From: Methylobacterium sp. J-030
GTDB lineage: Bacteria > Pseudomonadota > Alphaproteobacteria > Rhizobiales > Beijerinckiaceae
DNA length: 55,037 nucleotides
NCBI RefSeq assembly: GCF_022829545.1
Contig: NZ_JAKSYM010000384.1
Coordinates: forward strand, 1 to 55,037
Direction of reading: 5' to 3'
The notes beneath the pieces were generated by a model that made no database searches, was not told where the DNA came from, and was given only the letters and a program-made list of their open reading frames with translations. Positions 8,663 through 17,056 of the stretch are shown here, one piece after another. Position numbers and translations under genes: made by a program. Every line of letters starts with the position of its first letter. The stretch's first letter is position 1.

Positions 8663-8850
8663 CAAGCGTCTATCTCGAAGTTCGCGACGTATTCGATACG
8701 GTATATATGTCATCAGAACGGAATTCAGCCAATTCGATCAGCGGCACAACCGGTTTCCTAAACAACGCGACCGTCTTGGCCAGTACGACCGGATCGGTAT
8801 TCGCCGGTGCGCCCCGTAAGATCGTCGGCGGGAGGCGCCTGTCATTCTAG
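8663..8850 (+). pseudogene. C-terminal remnant of a TonB-dependent receptor
   Basis: The frame SVYLEVRDVFDTVYMSS ... FAGAPRKIVGGRRLSF ends with the pattern typical of outer-membrane TonB-dependent receptor barrels: a final amphipathic strand after GAPR and a terminal phenylalanine. Only about 60 residues remain; the plug and most of the barrel are absent. It directly abuts the decayed PepSY gene, so a deletion seems to have joined the tail of the membrane protein to the tail of a receptor. Siderophore receptors and PepSY proteins commonly occur together. Confidence 0.7.
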
Positions 8851-8985
8851 AAACCGTGTTCCGGATACAGCGTGGTCTTACGGCTGAGCTTCGGCTAGGC
8901 TACGTCCTGGGCCGTCGGTTCGCATCGCGCGTGCAGCCCGGCCCATCCTGCCGGGCAGCGACGATCAAGGGGGTTCGGGGATCGG

Positions 8986-9963
8986 ATGAGGCGGCGAAGC
9001 GTGATCGCTGGGTGGCCCTGGCTGCTGTCCAGCCGGCCCCTCGCGGCCCTGGCCCAGCCTTCGACGCACGTCGCGGCGCTCTGGCCGTTCACGGAGGGCG
9101 ACGCCGAGGGACAGCCCCTGTCGGCGGCATTCAGTGCGGCGCTGCACGACCGCGGACAGGCGGATGTCCGGATCGACCACCGCTGGGGTGGTGCCGATCA
9201 CGAGCACACGCGCACGCTCGCGGCCGCATTGGTGCGCGCCGAACCGAATGTGATCTTCACCTATCTCAACGCGCAGCTTCGCGCCGTATCGGCGCTGACC
9301 CGCAGGATCCCCATCGTCTTCGTCGGTGCGGCCGATCCGGTCGGCTACGGCTTGATCGCGAGCCTCAAACGTCCCGGTGGAAACGTGACCGGCTTCACGC
9401 TCTACGAATCTTCCCTCGGCGGGAAATGGCTCGCCGCCCTCCGGGAAGCCGTACCGACGATCCGGCGGGTCACCCTCCTGTTGAATCCCAGCACCGAGAT
9501 CCGCGGCGGCCATCTCTACGCCAACGCCTTCAAGAACACGGCGGCCGCCCTCGCGATCGAACACGGCATCGTGGTCGCCGAGAAGGCCACGGACATCGAG
9601 CCCGTGATCGCGGATCTCGCGCGGTATGGACAGGCCGGCCTCATCGTGGCGCCCGGCGCCTTCAGCGAGGTCACCGGGGACCGCCTCGTCGCGCTGACCA
9701 CCAACCATCGGCTTCCGACCGTGTTCGCCATCCGGCGCTTCGCCTATCGCGGGGGGCTGATGGCGTACGGGCCCGACCCGGCCGAGGTCGTCCGCCGGGC
9801 GGCCGTCTATGTCGACCGCATCCTGCGCGGAGACGATCCCGGTGCGCTCCCAATTCAAGCACCGATGAAATTCAAGCTGGTCGTGAATCTGAAGGCCGCG
9901 CGGGGCCTGGGCTTCGAGCTTCCGTCCGCGCTGCTGGCGCAGGCGGACGAGGTCGTCGAATGA
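8986..9963 (+). CDS. ABC-type substrate-binding protein (PF04392-like), probable sensor input
   Basis: A 325-residue exported protein with a signal peptide ending near ALAQP. It matches the 'ABC transporter substrate binding protein' family: IPIVFVGAADPVGYGLIASL, RPGGNVTGFT, VTLLLNPST, the HRLPTVFAIRRFAYRGGLMAYGPD segment and the C-terminal FKLVVNLKAARGLGFELP. No permease or ATPase gene accompanies it. Instead its stop overlaps the start of a histidine kinase by 4 bases (ATGA), and a response regulator and receiver-cyclase follow in the same manner. The likely role is to bind a ligand in the periplasm and report it to the kinase rather than to feed a transporter. The ligand is unknown. Confidence 0.85.
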   Translation: MRRRSVIAGWPWLLSSRPLAALAQPSTHVAALWPFTEGDAEGQPLSAAFSAALHDRGQADVRIDHRWGGADHEHTRTLAAALVRAEPNVIFTYLNAQLRAVSALTRRIPIVFVGAADPVGYGLIASLKRPGGNVTGFTLYESSLGGKWLAALREAVPTIRRVTLLLNPSTEIRGGHLYANAFKNTAAALAIEHGIVVAEKATDIEPVIADLARYGQAGLIVAPGAFSEVTGDRLVALTTNHRLPTVFAIRRFAYRGGLMAYGPDPAEVVRRAAVYVDRILRGDDPGALPIQAPMKFKLVVNLKAARGLGFELPSALLAQADEVVE

Positions 9964-11963
9964 CGCGATCCGGCAGATCTCAGGCTGCTGGACCGAAGCC
10001 GTTCCGCCTGCCGCTCTCGGGAAAGTTCGCGATCGCCTTCGTCGGCCTCGTGACGCTGGTCCTGCTGATCAACGGCGTGGTCGATCTGTTCCTCAACTTC
10101 GAGGATACGAAGGCGAACGCAATCGCGGTGCAGCGCGAGAAGGCACTGGGAGCCGCCGATCGCGTCGATGCCTTCGTATCCGAGATCGAGAACCAGATCG
10201 GGTGGACCACCCGGGCCGAGTGGCGGCGCGTTTCCCAGGACCAGCAGCGCTATGATTTCATCCGCCTGATGCGTCAGGCGCCGGCGATCACCGAAGTGTC
10301 CTATCTCGATCCGAGCGGGCACGAGCAATTGCGTGTCTCGCGTCTCGAACCGGATGTGATCGCGAGCGGAAAGGATTTCTCCACGTCGCCGCGCTTCACG
10401 CAGGCGCTGAAGGACAAGACTTGGTTCGGACCGGTCTACTTCCGCCGTGGTTCCGAACCCTACATGACCGTCGCGGTGGCGCATGCCGGCCGCGATCCCG
10501 GGGTGACCGTCGCGGAGGTCAACCTGAAGCTGATCTGGGATGTTGTCAGCACCATCCACAACGGCGTAAGCGGCTACGCCTTCGTCACCACCGCTGCCGG
10601 GCGGCTGATCGCCCATCCGGACCTCAGCCTCGTGCTGCGCGACACCGACCTGTCCGGCCTGCCGGAGGTCGCCGCCGCCCTGCCCGGCAACGGCCAGGCG
10701 CGGGATTACGAGATCGGCCGATGGCTCGACGGCGCGTATGTCCTGGCCGCTCACGCCCCCGTTCCGCGGCTCGGCTGGATCGTGTTCGTGCAGCTGCCGC
10801 TGCGGGAGGCGATGCAGCCGCTCGTCGAGTCGGTGATCCAGACCGGGGCGCTGATGGGCCTCGGCATGCTGATGGCCGCGATCGCCGGCACGTTCCTGGC
10901 CCGGCGCATGGTGGTGCCGATCCGCCAGCTCGAGGACGGCGCGGAGCGTTTCGGGGCCGGAGACTTCTCGGAACGCATCGTGATCCGGACGGGCGATGAG
11001 ATCGAGACGCTGGCGCACCGGTTCAACGCCATGGCGGCCCGGATCCGGGAATCCTACGAGACCCTGGAGGCCAAGGTCGAGGAACGGACCCGCGACCTGA
11101 ACAAGTCCCTGGACGACCTCCAGAAGGCGCAGAGCCGGCTCGTCCAATCGGAGAAACTCGCCTCGCTGGGTCAGCTCACGGCCGGCATCGCCCACGAGAT
11201 CAAGAACCCCCTGAATTTCGTGAACAACTTCGCCTCGCTCTCCAAGGAGCTCGTGGACGAACTCACCGAGATGCTGCGGGCCGCCTCCCTCGATCCAGGC
11301 ATGCGCGAGGAAGCCGACGAGGTGGCCGAGCTCCTGAAGAACAACCTCGATAAGGTCGTTCAGCACGGGAAGCGGGCCGACTCCATCGTCAAGAACATGT
11401 TGCTGCACTCGCGGACTGGATCCGGCGACCACCGCCCCGTGGACGTCAATGCGCTCGTCGAGGAGAGCCTGAACCTCGCCTATCACGGCGCCCGCGCTGC
11501 AAAGCCCAGCTTCAACGTGAGCCTGCAGCGCGATCTCGACCCGGCCGCCGGGATGGCCGACATCTATCCGCAGGAGATCACGCGGGTGCTCCTGAACCTG
11601 ATGTCGAACGGGTTCTACGCCACCGAGAGTCGGGCCGAGCAGGCCGAGCCGGGCTATGCCCCGACCCTGTCGGTCGCCACGCGCGATCGCGGCGACATGG
11701 TCGAGATCCGGGTCCGGGACAACGGCACGGGGATCCCGGAGAGCGTCAAGGCGAAGATGTTCGATCCGTTCTTCACCACGAAGCCGGCCGGCGAGGGCAC
11801 GGGGCTCGGCCTGTCGCTGAGCCACGACATCCTGGTGAAGCAGCACGGCGGGACGCTCGATGTCGCCACGGAGCCCGGTGCCTTCACCGCATTCACGATC
11901 ACGCTGCCGCGCACCGGCCCGGCGACGGGCGGATCCGAGAGCGGGCCGAGGAGCCAACCATGA
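9960..11963 (+). CDS. Membrane sensor histidine kinase (CACHE-HAMP-HisKA-HATPase)
   Basis: The 667-residue protein has a first membrane helix at about 22-44, a large periplasmic double-CACHE-like region to about 290, a second helix at about 295-316, HAMP, a coiled-coil linker (LEAKVEERTRDLNKSLDDLQ), the phosphoacceptor motif GIAHEIKNPLNF with His at about residue 412, and an ATPase domain with N box LLNLMSNGF, DNGTGIP, FTTKPAGEGTGLGL. It should autophosphorylate and pass phosphate to one or both receivers downstream. Start and stop are coupled to neighbours by ATGA overlaps. The upstream binding protein may dock on the periplasmic domain, an inference from the operon. Confidence 0.92.
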   Translation: MTRSGRSQAAGPKPFRLPLSGKFAIAFVGLVTLVLLINGVVDLFLNFEDTKANAIAVQREKALGAADRVDAFVSEIENQIGWTTRAEWRRVSQDQQRYDFIRLMRQAPAITEVSYLDPSGHEQLRVSRLEPDVIASGKDFSTSPRFTQALKDKTWFGPVYFRRGSEPYMTVAVAHAGRDPGVTVAEVNLKLIWDVVSTIHNGVSGYAFVTTAAGRLIAHPDLSLVLRDTDLSGLPEVAAALPGNGQARDYEIGRWLDGAYVLAAHAPVPRLGWIVFVQLPLREAMQPLVESVIQTGALMGLGMLMAAIAGTFLARRMVVPIRQLEDGAERFGAGDFSERIVIRTGDEIETLAHRFNAMAARIRESYETLEAKVEERTRDLNKSLDDLQKAQSRLVQSEKLASLGQLTAGIAHEIKNPLNFVNNFASLSKELVDELTEMLRAASLDPGMREEADEVAELLKNNLDKVVQHGKRADSIVKNMLLHSRTGSGDHRPVDVNALVEESLNLAYHGARAAKPSFNVSLQRDLDPAAGMADIYPQEITRVLLNLMSNGFYATESRAEQAEPGYAPTLSVATRDRGDMVEIRVRDNGTGIPESVKAKMFDPFFTTKPAGEGTGLGLSLSHDILVKQHGGTLDVATEPGAFTAFTITLPRTGPATGGSESGPRSQP

Positions 11964-12358
11964 AGGTGCTGATCCTCGTCGTCGACGACGAACCGGACGT
12001 CACCGAACTGTTCCGGCAACAATTCCGGCGCGACTTGCGCGCGGGCCGATACGAGATCGCCTTCGCCCATTCGGCGGCGGAGGCGCTGGGCCGCGTCCAG
12101 ACCACGAACGGGCCGAACCTGCTTCTGATGTTCTCGGACATCAACATGCCCGGGATGACCGGGCTGGAGCTGCTGCCCCTGGTGCGCTCGGCCCGGCCGG
12201 AGGTCCCCGTGATCATGATCACGGCCTACGGCGACGCGGAGACGCGCAGGCAGGCCGAGGCGGCCGGGGCGGTCGGCCTGATCACCAAACCCATCGATTT
12301 CGCCCTGCTCAAGGCCGAGATCGAGCGGCGGCTCGCCGCGCGCGTGGAGACGGCATGA
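11960..12358 (+). CDS. Single-domain response regulator
   Basis: A stand-alone receiver domain of 132 residues with the acidic pocket VVDDEPD, the phosphoacceptor aspartate at about residue 60 (FSDINMPGM), threonine in MITAYGD and lysine in LITKPID. There is no output domain, so it probably acts by protein interaction or as a phosphate shuttle. Translation is coupled on both sides by 4-base overlaps. Its receiver resembles that of the following gene (both have FRRQ-type first helices, SDINMP and TKPIDF), suggesting they arose by duplication. Confidence 0.92.
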   Translation: MKVLILVVDDEPDVTELFRQQFRRDLRAGRYEIAFAHSAAEALGRVQTTNGPNLLLMFSDINMPGMTGLELLPLVRSARPEVPVIMITAYGDAETRRQAEAAGAVGLITKPIDFALLKAEIERRLAARVETA

Positions 12359-13620
12359 GCGACGATCTGCCCAGCGCCAAGATCCTGGTGGTCGACGACG
12401 AGCCCGATCTCGAGGCGCTGATCACCCAGAAATTCCGCCGGCAGATCCGCCAGGGCGCGGTCACGTTCCTGTTCGCCCATGACGGGCAGGAGGCGCTGGA
12501 CAGTCTCGCGGGCCATCACGACGTCGACAAGGTGGTGTCCGACATCAACATGCCGCGCATGGACGGGCTGACCCTGCTCAGCAAGCTGCAGGACTTCGCC
12601 GAGCGGCCCTCGACGATCATCGTGTCCGCCTATGGCGACATGGCCAACATCCGCACCGCGATGAACCGCGGCGCCTTCGATTTCCTGACGAAGCCGATCG
12701 ACTTTACCGATCTCGAGACCACGATCGAGCGGACGCTGCGGCATGTCGAGCTGTTGCGCGAAGGGCGGCGGCGGCAATCGCGCGCCGAGCGCGCCCACGC
12801 GTCGCTGGCGCGCTACTTCTCGCCGAACCTTGCGGAGCGGTTGGCCGGGGACGCGTCCGGGCTGGAACTCGGTGGCCATCGGCGTGACGTGGCCTGCCTG
12901 TTCACCGACATCGCGGGGTTCACCAGCCTCGTCGAGAGCCTGGACCCGACGCTGCTCGCCGAGATCCTAAACGGTTATCTCGCCGAGATGACCGACGTGG
13001 TGTTCGCCCACGAGGGGACGGTGGCCAAGATCGTCGGCGACGCGCTGCACGTGTTGTTCAACGCCCCCGGAGACCAGCCGGACCATGCCGCCCGGGCGAT
13101 CACCTGCGCGCTGGCCCTCGACCAAGCGGCCGAGGACTTCCGGACCCGCTGGCGCGCCCGGGGTATCGCGTTCGGAATGACGCGGATCGGCGTGCATGCC
13201 GGGCCGGCGATCGTGGGAAATTTCGGCGGGGGGCGCTACTTCGACTACACGGCCTACGGCGACACCATCAACACGGCGGCCCGGCTGGAGAACGCCAACA
13301 AGGCGTTCGGAACGCGAATCTGCGTCAGCGAGACCACGGTGATCCGCGCCGGCTCGTTCCGCGGCCGGCCCCTCGGCGACCTGATCCTACGTGGTAAGCA
13401 GGAGGCATTGCGGGCCTTCGAACCCCTGACCGAAGCCGGCTGCGGCGATACCGCCCTGAGCCAGTACCAGGACGCCTTCGTCAAGCTGGAGGCCTGCGAA
13501 GCCGGCGCCCTTCCGGCCTTCGCGGCCCTGGTCGGGCTGCGTCCCGACGACGGCGTAGCGGCCTTCCACCTGAAACGCGTCCTCAACGGTTCGAGCGGCA
13601 CGCGGATCGAGGTTCTCTAA
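12355..13620 (+). CDS. Receiver domain-class III adenylate/guanylate cyclase
   Basis: Residues about 8-125 form a receiver (VVDDEPD, phosphoacceptor Asp about 63 in SDINMPRMD, Lys in FLTKPID). A helical linker leads to a class III cyclase domain with metal-binding aspartates at about 185 (CLFTDIAGFT) and 229 (KIVGDALHVLF), GNFGGGRYFDYTAYGDTIN and TAARLENANKAFG. The product, cAMP or cGMP, cannot be decided here. The C-terminal 80 residues have no recognised domain. Phosphorylation by the upstream kinase probably controls cyclase activity. The ATG overlaps the preceding stop. Confidence 0.92.
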   Translation: MSDDLPSAKILVVDDEPDLEALITQKFRRQIRQGAVTFLFAHDGQEALDSLAGHHDVDKVVSDINMPRMDGLTLLSKLQDFAERPSTIIVSAYGDMANIRTAMNRGAFDFLTKPIDFTDLETTIERTLRHVELLREGRRRQSRAERAHASLARYFSPNLAERLAGDASGLELGGHRRDVACLFTDIAGFTSLVESLDPTLLAEILNGYLAEMTDVVFAHEGTVAKIVGDALHVLFNAPGDQPDHAARAITCALALDQAAEDFRTRWRARGIAFGMTRIGVHAGPAIVGNFGGGRYFDYTAYGDTINTAARLENANKAFGTRICVSETTVIRAGSFRGRPLGDLILRGKQEALRAFEPLTEAGCGDTALSQYQDAFVKLEACEAGALPAFAALVGLRPDDGVAAFHLKRVLNGSSGTRIEVL

Positions 13621-14170
13621 GATCCGGCGCGCCTCGCCGGCTACACGGCCGAACTCGCGCGGATCGGGCCCGAACTCGGCATCGATGCCCGGATCGCCGG
13701 CGTCCACGGTGCCAGGGAGATCGGACACGCGATCACCGCTTTCGCCGGGAAGCCTCATGGCGGTGCCGGAAGCGGTGATGGGCATTCGCGGTCCGCGGAT
13801 CATCGCCCTGGCCGCGAGCCACCGCCTGCCGGCCGTCTACGCCTACGCTGCGCAGGTGAATCAGGGCGGGCTGGCTGCCGACACAACCAGCGTCGTGCAG
13901 GATGTGGAGCGGTCGGCGAAAGACATCGACCGCATCCTGCACGGCGCCCCGGTCGGTTCCCTTCCGCTTCAGGCGGCCGCGCGCTTCGAGACCATCATCG
14001 CCCTCAAGACGGCCGCCGCCCTCCGACTCGCGAACGGGCCCTCGCTGATGGCGCGGGCCGATGAGCTGATCGCGGAGCGGCGCCTCCGAGGCTTCAGCGC
14101 CCCGCGACGGCGGCCGATCCGAGCCGGCGGTCCTCAGCCGAAGGCGGGAAGCCGGCCATCCGGCGAATAG
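13621..14170 (+). pseudogene. Decayed second PF04392-like substrate-binding protein
   Basis: Immediately after the cyclase stop a start-less frame encodes PARLAGYTAELARIGPELG and GAREIGHAITAFAGK. The match then moves to another frame near 13757 and continues as RIIALAASHRLPAVYAYA, DIDRILHGAPVGSLPLQ and TIIALKTAAALRL. These are the middle and C-terminal segments of the same family as the binding protein that opens this operon. The N-terminal half is missing and there is at least one frameshift. The 3' end overlaps the convergent YidB-like gene by 37 bases. It may be a duplicated sensor input that has been lost. Confidence 0.8.
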
Positions 14171-14613
14171 CGATCGATTGCCGAAGGCAGGTCGCGTGAG
14201 AGGCGGGCCAGCAGTTCGCTCTTGCTCAACCCGGTCCGCTGCTCCAGCGCCGCCAGCGTCTGGGACCCGATCGCACGCTCAAGATCGGCTTGCGGGATCT
14301 CGCGGTTCGGGCCGTGGGCGATCCAAGACTGCGCGGTCTCGGACTGGCCGCCCTTGGTGAAATGCTCGACAAGTTCGCTGAGCCCGCGGCCGACGAGGCC
14401 GCCGACGCCCGCAGACCCCGCGTTGCCGAGCAGCTGCCCGAAATTGCCGGGCAACGCGGAGCCGGCCGTTGGGGACGCATCCCGGGTCGGCTGGTTCGAC
14501 GTCGCGCTCGCACCATGATGGCCGAGCCATTCGGAGATCTTGTCGCGGTTCTGGTAGCCGGCCACGGCCAGCAGCCCCAGCAGCGCAGTCATCGATGGAT
14601 ATCCGTCGCTCAT
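14134..14613 (-). CDS. YidB-like DUF937 family protein
   Basis: The 159-residue protein has glycine-rich central segments (LPGNFGQLLGNAGSAGVGG) and the DUF937/YidB C-terminal pattern: SWIAHGPNREI, DLERAIGSQTLAALEQRTGLS and SELLARLSRDLPSAIDRYSPDGRLP. I start at the second of two ATGs because GAGGAG sits 5 bases before it. The function of this family is not established. It is soluble and lacks a signal peptide. It opens a minus-strand cluster of small stress-type genes but has its own gap on both sides. Confidence 0.8.
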   Translation of the reverse strand: MSDGYPSMTALLGLLAVAGYQNRDKISEWLGHHGASATSNQPTRDASPTAGSALPGNFGQLLGNAGSAGVGGLVGRGLSELVEHFTKGGQSETAQSWIAHGPNREIPQADLERAIGSQTLAALEQRTGLSKSELLARLSRDLPSAIDRYSPDGRLPAFG

Positions 14614-15077
14614 CGAACTCTCCTCGTTCATGACATGGGCCGGTCGGCCCGGGTGAAACTTTGGACGGCGTCCGCGCGTCCGGGATGATCGAGCGAAGGC
14701 CCGACCTGCCGCGTCGCTGGTCCCCGGCGATCGTTGCCGAGCCGCTTCCGGCCGGCCCTTTTAACGGTTCGGGGCGAAAGAGCCCGGCCGAACAGGGGTT
14801 TGATCCGCACGCGATCGGGTGCCGATCGCAGCGGCCGGACGCAACGGCACGCCGCGTTCGAAGAAGGCCGTCAGAGTCCCGCGCAGCACGATAGTCGCTC
14901 AGGAGCGCCGGCGGTTCACAGACGAACCGCGGTGCTCACCCCGAGCCGTGCATTCGCATCGGTCGCCCTGCGGCGAAACCGGCTCCCGCCGACAGGCATC
15001 TGCCAATACGGCGCGCTCGCAAACGCTCTGCGGGTGGCATCGCGCACGCAACACCACCCGGGATGATGGGCGCGGGC
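14614..15077. other. Intergenic region, no gene recognised
   Basis: Between the YidB-like gene and the CsbD gene, both on the minus strand. It should contain the promoter of the YidB-like gene and the end of the CsbD transcript. Short open frames cross it but lack a ribosome binding site or family resemblance. I searched by eye for a GGAAC...GTT stress promoter upstream of 14613 and did not find one. Confidence 0.4.
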
Positions 15078-15281
15078 TCAGCGCTTACCGGTGACCTTGT
15101 CGACGAGGGACTTTGCACCGTCCTTGACGCCGCCGACCGTCTTCTGCGCGTCGCCCTTCAGCTCCTGCGCCTTGCCCTCTGCCACGAGCCGATCGTTGCC
15201 CGTGGCCTTGCCGGCCGCCTGCTTGACGTTGCCAACAGCCTCGTTGGCCAGACCCTTCAGCTTGTCGGTCGTGCTGCTCAT
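15078..15281 (-). CDS. CsbD family stress protein (67 aa)
   Basis: A short, highly charged, lysine and alanine-rich protein matching CsbD: TDKLKGLANEAVGNVKQ, GKATGNDRLVAEGKAQELKG and a C-terminal KSLVDKVTG. I start at the ATG giving MSSTTDK, which follows an AGGAGAG site; fourteen codons further upstream are open but not CsbD-like. CsbD proteins are induced by general stress in many bacteria, with unknown molecular role. The neighbours include another CsbD gene, a PAS-LuxR regulator and an EcfG-type sigma factor, supporting a stress role. Confidence 0.9.
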   Translation of the reverse strand: MSSTTDKLKGLANEAVGNVKQAAGKATGNDRLVAEGKAQELKGDAQKTVGGVKDGAKSLVDKVTGKR

Positions 15282-15397
15282 CGCGTTCTCTCCTGTCTCG
15301 CTCTGCTTGAATCGACCCGGCACGCGAGGCTTGTCCGCCCGGCCGGGCCGACCCCCCGCCCAGGGCGGGGATCGGTGAACCTGATCGTGTGTAGGGA

Positions 15398-16321
15398 TCA
15401 GACGCGCCGCGTCTCGTAGGTGCCCAGCAGCGTGGCTGGCTTGGGCGCACCCAGGCGGCCGCCCAGGAATGCCGCCAGGGCTCCCAGGATCAGCGCCAGC
15501 GCCGCGTAGAACGCGCCCTGCGTCGCCGCGGACTTCGCGGTCACCGCCGCAGCCTCCGCCTTCTGCTTGGCGGTCGCGACCGCCTGGTCGTACTGCGTCT
15601 CGTAGTCCTTCACCTGCTGGCGGGCCTGATCGACCGGAATGTTCTGGGCCTTGGCCAGCGCGTCCGCCGCACGGCTCTCCGCCTGCTGCTTCTGCGCCGC
15701 GTCGCCCGTGAACAGCGCCTTGATCGCCGCGACCGCAGCGTCCCGGGCGGCCTGCGGATCCTGGCCAGCGGTCTGCTGGCGCACCTTGTCCTCGATGCCG
15801 TCAAGGGGATTGGTGATCTTCGACAGCGACGGCGCGGCCGCCTGCGCGGCGGTCTGGACCGTGCCGCCGACGAGATTGCCCGCTCCGCCCAAAGCGGCCG
15901 TCACGGTGCTGAGCGTGCCGCCCACCAGACCACTGGCGGCCGAGGTCAGCATGTAGAGCACCACCAGGGTGGTCACCGCCCAGGAAACCAGCCCATGCAG
16001 GGCGGCAGCGCCCGGCAGCGGTTTGCCCGAGAGGCGGCCGGCGATGAGGCCGCCGGCCAGGGAGGCGATGATGCCCGAGGCCACGAACCAGACGCCCGCA
16101 CTCAGCGAGACCGTCGAGGCCGAGGGGTTATCGGCCGCGGTCGTGCCGACCGAGGCAAGGCCGATCCCTACGCCGACGAGGTTGACGATCACCTGCGTCA
16201 CCAGCGCCGTCACAGCGCCCGCGAAAATCGCCCCCCAGGAGACTTGGTTCAGCAGAATCGCGCGGGTATCGCCGTGCGCTTCGGTCGAGAGGGGTGTTGC
16301 GGCGGTTTGAATAGTGTTCAC
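15398..16321 (-). CDS. Membrane protein of the 'PhnA-like' type found in Methylobacterium-like genomes
   Basis: The 307-residue protein has about five hydrophobic segments: WGAIFAGAVTALVTQVIV near residue 30, a second and third at about 75-125, and a pair of C-terminal helices (GAFYAALALILGALAAFLGG). Between them lies a long alanine and glutamine-rich soluble stretch (about 150-265) predicted to be helical coiled coil. The N-terminus has no signal peptide. Similar proteins are often annotated 'PhnA-like', a name without functional evidence. It sits between two CsbD genes, so stress-related membrane function is an inference. Confidence 0.7.
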   Translation of the reverse strand: MNTIQTAATPLSTEAHGDTRAILLNQVSWGAIFAGAVTALVTQVIVNLVGVGIGLASVGTTAADNPSASTVSLSAGVWFVASGIIASLAGGLIAGRLSGKPLPGAAALHGLVSWAVTTLVVLYMLTSAASGLVGGTLSTVTAALGGAGNLVGGTVQTAAQAAAPSLSKITNPLDGIEDKVRQQTAGQDPQAARDAAVAAIKALFTGDAAQKQQAESRAADALAKAQNIPVDQARQQVKDYETQYDQAVATAKQKAEAAAVTAKSAATQGAFYAALALILGALAAFLGGRLGAPKPATLLGTYETRRV

Positions 16322-16461
16322 GCTGTCACTCCAGGTAGGTCATCGTCAATGTCGACGATTTTGTAAGCGCTCGTCGCCGAAGGGAACGTCGGTTGGACGC
16401 GAGGCGCGCATGGGAACGATGAAGGCTGCTGACGACGCGTGCGACGCGTGCGGCAACGTCC

Positions 16462-16809
16462 CTAGTCGCGGGTGGCGTTGACCAGCAGGCCCAGCCCGAA
16501 ACCAACGAGGCCCGCGATCAGCAGCGAGGCGAGCGGGTATTCGGCGACTTGGTGGCTGACTTCGCGGGTCCCCCGACGCAGGCCGTGGCCACCGCGCTCG
16601 TAGGCGTCCTCGGCGAAGTCGTAGGCCGTCTCGGCCGCGTCCCGCACCGCATCTTTCGCCTGTCCATAGACGTTCTCGGCCACGCCCTCCGCCTCACGGA
16701 GGCGTCCTTCGGCCGAATGACGATGCGAGCCGGTGAGGTCTCCGACCGCGCCTTGGATCTTGCCGCCCAGGTTCTTGGCGGCCCCCGTGATCCGATCCGT
16801 ATCCACCAT
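16462..16809 (-). CDS. CsbD domain protein with C-terminal membrane anchor
   Basis: The first 60 residues match CsbD (DRITGAAKNLGGKIQGAVGD, EGRLREAEGVAEN). A helical stretch follows, and the last 25 residues (YPLASLLIAGLVGFGLGLLVNA) form one membrane helix of the DUF883/ElaB type. The domain order therefore resembles a CsbD-DUF883 hybrid of 115 residues. Such tail anchors tether proteins to the inner membrane, in DUF883 proteins near ribosomes. The start ATG follows a GAGGAGA site. It belongs to the stress-gene cluster. Confidence 0.85.
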   Translation of the reverse strand: MVDTDRITGAAKNLGGKIQGAVGDLTGSHRHSAEGRLREAEGVAENVYGQAKDAVRDAAETAYDFAEDAYERGGHGLRRGTREVSHQVAEYPLASLLIAGLVGFGLGLLVNATRD

Positions 16810-17056
16810 CTCGTTCTCCTCTCTGCTTCGTGTCGTTCGGCGCCCGTTGGAGACGCCGGGTAATCTCTGGCGGGCGCGGGCTGCGGAGCCGGTTCCGACT
16901 CCGCGGCGCCGCCTTCAGCCGCGACCCGGGGTCATACCGGCGTTCGACAGGCCGCTGTTTGTCCATCGCCGATTTGTTGACGCCCGCGGGCGCTTCCCAG
17001 ATGTGACGTGGCTCGGGCCAATCAATAGTTCTTTCGTACCGGTACAGTAGTAAAAC

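Noticed and set aside
9855..11957. A 700-codon open frame on the minus strand
   Set aside because: Antisense shadow of the histidine kinase gene, with no domain and no ribosome site.
14614..16960. EcfG-type promoters upstream of the YidB-like, CsbD and membrane genes
   Set aside because: GTTCC or AAC motifs occur but never with the 16-17 base spacing on the correct strand, so control by EcfG is not supported by sequence for these genes.
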